Position numbers and translations under genes: made by a program. DNA of 64,000 bases from Halobacterium jilantaiense. GTDB taxonomy: Archaea; Halobacteriota; Halobacteria; Halobacteriales; Halobacteriaceae. The stretch covers positions 2,019,393-2,083,392 of the forward strand of contig NZ_FOJA01000001.1 in assembly GCF_900110535.1 (NCBI RefSeq). The letters run 5' to 3'. Of the stretch, positions 60,134 to 64,000 are shown in pieces (position 1 is the first letter of the stretch; every line of letters begins with the position of its first letter). Under the pieces are notes generated by a model. The model was not told where the DNA came from, made no database searches, and saw only the letters and a program-made list of their open reading frames with translations.

Positions 60134-61363
60134 TCAGTCCTCGATGCGGGGGCCGTTGAGGACGGTGACCTCGAAGCCCTCGTCCTGGATGCGGGTGAGC
60201 AGTCGGTCGACGTGCTCGGGGCCGCGGGTCTCGAGGTCGAGTTCGACCTCGGTGGCGTTCATCGCGATCTGGCGGTTCGTGCGGTCGTGCTGGATGGCGT
60301 AGATGTTCGCGCGCTCGTCGGCGACGACGTTCAGGAGGTCGTTGAGGCTGCCCGGGCGGTCCTTGACGACGGTCCGGATCTTCACGTAGCGGCCCTGGTC
60401 GACGAGCCCGCGGACGATGACCGTGGTGAGGAGGTTGAGGTCGATGTTCCCGCCGCAGAGCGCGGGCACGATCGTCTCGTCGTCGTCGTAGTCGAACTTC
60501 CCCTCCAGAACCGCCGCGAGCGGGGTCGCGCCAGCGCCCTCGACGAGCGTCTTCCCGCGTTCGAGCATGAGCACGAGCGCGGTCGCAATCTCGTCGTCGG
60601 AGACGGTGACGACCTCGTCGACGCGCTCCTCGATGACCGGGAACGTCTGCTCGCCGACCTTCCGGACGGCGATGCCGTCGGCGATGGTGTCGACGTGGTC
60701 GACGCCCTGCGGCTCGCCCTTGTTCAGCGACTGGGCGACCGTCGACGCGCCCTCCGCCTGCACACCTATTACGCGCGTGTCGGGGTTTTGGCCCTTGACG
60801 GCGGTGGCGACGCCGGAGATGAGGCCGCCGCCACCGATGGGAACGACGACCGTGTCGACGTCCGGGCAGTCCTCGACAATTTCGAGGCCGAGGGTGCCCT
60901 GGCCGGCCATGACGTACTGGTCGTCGAAGGCGTGGACGTACGTGCGGCCCTCCGACGCCTCGAGCTCGTGGGCGTGGGCCTGGGCGTCGTCGTAGTCGGC
61001 ACCGTGGAGGACCACCTCTGCGCCGTAGCTCTTGGTCGCTTTCACTTTCGAGATGGGCGCGGTCTCCGGCATCACGACCTTCGAGTCTACGCCGGACCGG
61101 GAGGCGGCGAGCGCGACGCCCTGCGCGTGGTTGCCGGCAGAGGCCGTGACGACGCCGGCGGCCTGCTCCTCGTCGGAGAGCGTGCGGATGCGGTTGGTGG
61201 CTCCCCGAATCTTGAACGACCCGGTGCGCTGGAAGCACTCCAGTTTCGGGTGGATGTCGGCATCCGTCATCGCCGAGAAGGTGTGTGAGTAGTCCAGCGG
61301 TGTGTGCCGGGCCGTCTCGGCGACGCGGTCGCGCGCGGCGAGAACGTCGTCCAGTTCGAGCAT
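60134..61363 (-). CDS. ilvA: Threonine ammonia-lyase with ACT domain
   Basis: The 409-residue fold-type II PLP enzyme converts threonine to 2-oxobutanoate for isoleucine synthesis (or for breakdown). The PLP lysine is in TGSFKIRGATNRI near residue 53, the substrate loop is SAGNHAQGVALAA, and the PLP phosphate loop is VPIGGGGLISG. A C-terminal ACT-type regulatory domain (about 325-405: IRTVVKDRPGSLNDLLNVVAD) suggests allosteric control by an amino acid. A TTAAAT element about 25-30 bases before the ATG serves as promoter. ridA follows. Confidence 0.94.
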   Translation of the reverse strand: MLELDDVLAARDRVAETARHTPLDYSHTFSAMTDADIHPKLECFQRTGSFKIRGATNRIRTLSDEEQAAGVVTASAGNHAQGVALAASRSGVDSKVVMPETAPISKVKATKSYGAEVVLHGADYDDAQAHAHELEASEGRTYVHAFDDQYVMAGQGTLGLEIVEDCPDVDTVVVPIGGGGLISGVATAVKGQNPDTRVIGVQAEGASTVAQSLNKGEPQGVDHVDTIADGIAVRKVGEQTFPVIEERVDEVVTVSDDEIATALVLMLERGKTLVEGAGATPLAAVLEGKFDYDDDETIVPALCGGNIDLNLLTTVIVRGLVDQGRYVKIRTVVKDRPGSLNDLLNVVADERANIYAIQHDRTNRQIAMNATEVELDLETRGPEHVDRLLTRIQDEGFEVTVLNGPRIED

Positions 61364-61567
61364 ACGCCGCGGTACGGTGGTTCCGGATTTAACCGTTGGT
61401 GATGGACCGCGAAGAACGCGAAAATGGAGCGTGTGACAACTGGGACAACGCCCGCCGCTAACTTAAAACCGACCGAACCGGAGTGAAAGTGAAACTGGTC
61501 GCGGTTCCGCGGTCTCGAAGCCTGCTGGGACCGACAGGCCCATGCAGCGAGGCTGCGACGCCCCGGT

Positions 61568-62926
61568 GTGTACTCGCGGCTCCGGTCGGTGTGGCGGCGC
61601 GTGTTCGCGCTGGCGTGGCCGGTCATGGCCGAACAGACGCTGCGCACCCTGATGCGCACCGTCGACGTCGCCGTCACGGCCGCCATCTCGCCCGCCGCCG
61701 TCGTCGCCGTCGGGCTCGCAGACCTCTACGCGCGCTTCCCGCTCCGAGTGGGGCTCGGTCTGGGCGGCGGTGCCATCAGCCTCTCCAGTCAGGACACCGG
61801 CCGGGACGCCACCGCCACCCGCGACGAAGCCGTCACGCAGGCCGTCCTCGTCGGCGCGCTGGTCGGGATTCCGTTCGCCGCGTTCGGCCTCCTGTTCGGC
61901 GCGGACGCCATCCGGCTGCTCGGTGCCGACCCGGATGTCGTCCCGCTGGGCGGCACCTACCTCGCGGTCGTACTCGCCACCGCGCCCGCACGCCACGTCG
62001 CCCTCATCGCAGCGCGCTCGCTGCAGGGCACTGGCGACACGCGCACGCCCATGTACGTGAACGCCGTCGCAAACGTCGCGAACATCGTCGGGAGCGTCGG
62101 TTTGGGCCTCGGCTACTTCGGGCTCCCCGAACTCGGCGTCCTCGGCGTCGGGCTTGCGACTGCCGCGGGCAACGTCTTCACTGCGCTCGCGCTTATGGCC
62201 GCCATCGCGTCGGACGCGACCGAAGCCGGGTTCGCGCGCCCGGCGTCCGCGGTCATCACGAGACAGCTGTTCGTCGTCAGCCTCCCCAAAATCGCGGAGG
62301 GGTTGAGTTCCACGCTCGCCGAGTTCCCGTTCAACGCCGTGCTGCTGACGTTCGGCACGAACGTCAACGCGGCCTTCCAAGTCGGGCGGCGGGCCTACCA
62401 GCAGGTCACCGGCCCGCTCTCCCGGGGGTACAGCGTCGCCGCGAACGTCGTCGTCGGGCAGGCGCTCGGCGAGGGCGACTCCGAGGGCGCGCGGTACAAC
62501 GGCTGGGCGGTCGCCGCGCTCGGCGTTCTCACCGTCGGTCTGGTGGGCGTCCTGCTCGCCGTCTACGCCCGCCCGCTCGTCTCGCTGCTCGACGACACGC
62601 CGGCGACGCTCCGGTACGCCGTCCCGTTCGCGCAAGTGTACGGCCTGAGCGCGCCCTTCCTCGCCTCGTTCGTCGCGCTGTCCGGGGCTCTCCAGGGAGC
62701 CAGCGAGACCCGCATCCCGCTGCTCGCGCGCGCCACCGGCATGTTCGGGTTCCTCGTCGGGTTCGCGTACGTCGCCGGCGTCGCGCTCGGCTGGGGCGTC
62801 ACCGCCGCGTACTGGAGCGTCGTCCTCTCGAACGTCTGGATGGCACTGGTCGTCGCCCTCGGGTTCCACTACAGCGGGTGGGCCGACCGCGCCGCCGGTA
62901 TGATGGCCGAACGCGGTAACAGTTGA
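61568..62926 (+). CDS. MATE-family efflux transporter
   Basis: The 452-residue membrane protein has 12 hydrophobic segments in two homologous halves. The start FALAWPVMAEQTLRTLMRTVDVAVTA fits the first MATE helix. The second half has the matching NAVLLTFGTNVNAAFQVGRRAYQ and VVVGQALGEGDSEGARYNGW. It exports organic cations or drugs with Na+ or H+; the substrate is open. GTG start at 61568. Confidence 0.9.
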   Translation: MYSRLRSVWRRVFALAWPVMAEQTLRTLMRTVDVAVTAAISPAAVVAVGLADLYARFPLRVGLGLGGGAISLSSQDTGRDATATRDEAVTQAVLVGALVGIPFAAFGLLFGADAIRLLGADPDVVPLGGTYLAVVLATAPARHVALIAARSLQGTGDTRTPMYVNAVANVANIVGSVGLGLGYFGLPELGVLGVGLATAAGNVFTALALMAAIASDATEAGFARPASAVITRQLFVVSLPKIAEGLSSTLAEFPFNAVLLTFGTNVNAAFQVGRRAYQQVTGPLSRGYSVAANVVVGQALGEGDSEGARYNGWAVAALGVLTVGLVGVLLAVYARPLVSLLDDTPATLRYAVPFAQVYGLSAPFLASFVALSGALQGASETRIPLLARATGMFGFLVGFAYVAGVALGWGVTAAYWSVVLSNVWMALVVALGFHYSGWADRAAGMMAERGNS

Positions 62927-63042
62927 ACCACTGCCGAACTCTCGCAGAGAAACATATCGATACGTAGGCGAAGAGAGGGCTCTGTAGCGTCTCGCTACCT
63001 CTACCGGAACAAATACTTGAGCGGCCACTCAACTATACCGCG

Positions 63043-63444
63043 ATGGCAGACGCCACCCAGCGGCTGCGGCGCTACCTCGACGACGAACTCGAGGAGTGCC
63101 GGGACGAAGACGTGGACCAGCGCCTCGACGAGCTGACCGCGCTCGAAACCGCAATCGGCGAAGCGCGCGTCGACGCCGAACTCGACGTGCTGTCGGCGCT
63201 CGCCAGCGAGACCCGGTACTCGCTCGTCCGCGCGCTGGTCGCCGACGGCGACGAACTCTGCGTCTGCGAGCTGGACGCGCTCGTCGACGTCTCCGAGAGC
63301 GGGCTGAGCCACGCGCTCTCTCGGCTGGTCGACGCCGGCCTCGCCGACGCCCGGAAGGACGGCCGCTGGAAGAAGTACCGGGCGACGAACCGCGCGGTCG
63401 CGCTCGTCACCGTCCTCGACGGGAGCGTGACCGTCGATGAGTGA
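63043..63444 (+). CDS. arsR: ArsR-family repressor
   Basis: The 133-residue winged-helix protein. LDVLSALASETRYSLVRALV starts the DNA-binding domain. The metal-type cysteine motif is ELCVCELDALVDVSESGLSHALSRL, with CxC in the position used by arsenite sensors. The extra N-terminal helix is acidic. It overlaps the transporter gene by eight bases, so it should control its own operon and release it on arsenite. An AT-rich GGAACAAATACTTGAG lies just upstream. Confidence 0.9.
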   Translation: MADATQRLRRYLDDELEECRDEDVDQRLDELTALETAIGEARVDAELDVLSALASETRYSLVRALVADGDELCVCELDALVDVSESGLSHALSRLVDAGLADARKDGRWKKYRATNRAVALVTVLDGSVTVDE

Positions 63445-64000
63445 GCCCGTCCACGACCACGGCCCGGACTGCGGCTGCGAGGCCTGCGGCGACCCGCGGT
63501 CGATGGACGTCCTCGACAAGTACCTCACCGTCTGGATTCTGGCCGCGATGGCCGCCGGCGTCGCCCTCGGGTTCGCCGCGCCCTCCGTGACAGCCCCCAT
63601 TCAGGACCTCCACCTCGTCGAGGTCGGGCTGATTCTCATGATGTACCCGCCGCTGGCGAAAGCCGACTACTCGCAGCTCCGGACCGTCTTCTCGAACTAC
63701 CGCGTGCTGAGTCTGAGCCTCGTCCAGAACTGGCTCATCGGCCCCACGCTCATGTTCGCGCTCGCCGTCGTCTTCTTCGGTGGCGTCGTCCCCGGGCTGC
63801 CCGCCCGTCCCGAGTACTTCCTCGGGCTCGTGTTCATCGGGATGGCGCGCTGCATCGCGATGGTGCTCGTCTGGAACGAACTCGCCGAGGGTTCCACGGA
63901 GTACGTCACGGGCCTCGTCGCGTTCAACAGCCTCTTCCAGATTCTCACGTACGGCGTCTACGTCTGGCTGTTCGCGCTCGTGCTTCCGCCGCTGCTCGGC
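63437..64000 (+). CDS. ACR3-family arsenite efflux pump (C-terminus beyond window)
   Basis: The first 188 codons of a membrane transporter run off the end of the window. The N-terminal Cys/His-rich segment (HDHGPDCGCEACGDPR) may bind metal. Then come helices with the ACR3 hallmarks LILMMYPPLAKADYSQL and RCIAMVLVWNELA, the latter holding the essential cysteine. It pumps arsenite out of the cell. Translation is coupled to arsR. Confidence 0.92.
   Translation, partial: MSEPVHDHGPDCGCEACGDPRSMDVLDKYLTVWILAAMAAGVALGFAAPSVTAPIQDLHLVEVGLILMMYPPLAKADYSQLRTVFSNYRVLSLSLVQNWLIGPTLMFALAVVFFGGVVPGLPARPEYFLGLVFIGMARCIAMVLVWNELAEGSTEYVTGLVAFNSLFQILTYGVYVWLFALVLPPLLG

Overview
The window is a stretch of a haloarchaeal chromosome (class Halobacteria, most like Halobacterium and close relatives). 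The evidence is an archaeal A-type ATP synthase operon, a bacteriorhodopsin gene with its retinal pathway, CDP-archaeol synthase, archaeal release factor aRF1, TiaS, a CTP-dependent riboflavin kinase, twin-arginine lipoproteins, acidic proteins and high GC with GTG starts and gene overlaps. The genus call is an inference; no rRNA is present. About 75 genes are supported, with one tRNA (Ser-GGA).

Layout. 1-8.5 kb: the end of a methyltransferase gene, then atpH-I-K-E-C-F-A-B. 8.6-13.05 kb: bat (LOV/GAF/HTH regulator), bop (bacteriorhodopsin), crtY (lycopene cyclase) and brp (beta-carotene cleavage to retinal). This light-energy block separates atpB from atpD (13.1 kb), so the light-driven proton pump lies inside the gene set of the enzyme that uses the gradient. 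13.9-23.5 kb: housekeeping genes (aldehyde dehydrogenase, SDR, J-domain-ferredoxin, prf1, YccF, MinD-like ATPase, argS).

23.68-32.98 kb: a lower-GC integrated element of about 9.3 kb. It carries a tyrosine integrase, an unknown antisense-strand gene, a chain of overlapping micro-ORFs leading into a primase-polymerase/SF3 helicase, an AT-rich region with nested inverted repeats that looks like a replication origin, a ribbon-helix-helix-like peptide, an HTH protein, three tandem small proteins with one shared N-terminal motif, several unknowns and a Tat lipoprotein. The element has split taw1 (wyosine synthesis on tRNA-Phe). The host 5' end is left stranded at 23.58 kb, and the element supplies a different promoter and first 40 codons that rebuild a full-length chimeric taw1 at 32.84 kb. 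A 14-bp direct repeat inside the coding sequence marks both junctions. This is the most unusual system in the window.

33-64 kb: host genes again. They include a lipoprotein, ribK-ribB, a flavin reductase, an NhaC antiporter, ilvE, a DUF502 protein, proline dehydrogenase, carS, pyrE, a PRTase-type regulator beside a purine permease (with repeated CGAACGT boxes between them), glutaredoxin, MscS, a COG1395 regulator, tiaS, a threonine synthase-like enzyme, two beta-propeller lipoproteins, an aspartoacylase-like protein, a PhoU/TrkA_C protein, citrate synthase, tRNA-Ser, ridA next to ilvA, a MATE exporter, and arsR-acr3 running off the end.

All assignments come from reading the sequence and from family knowledge; no database search was run.
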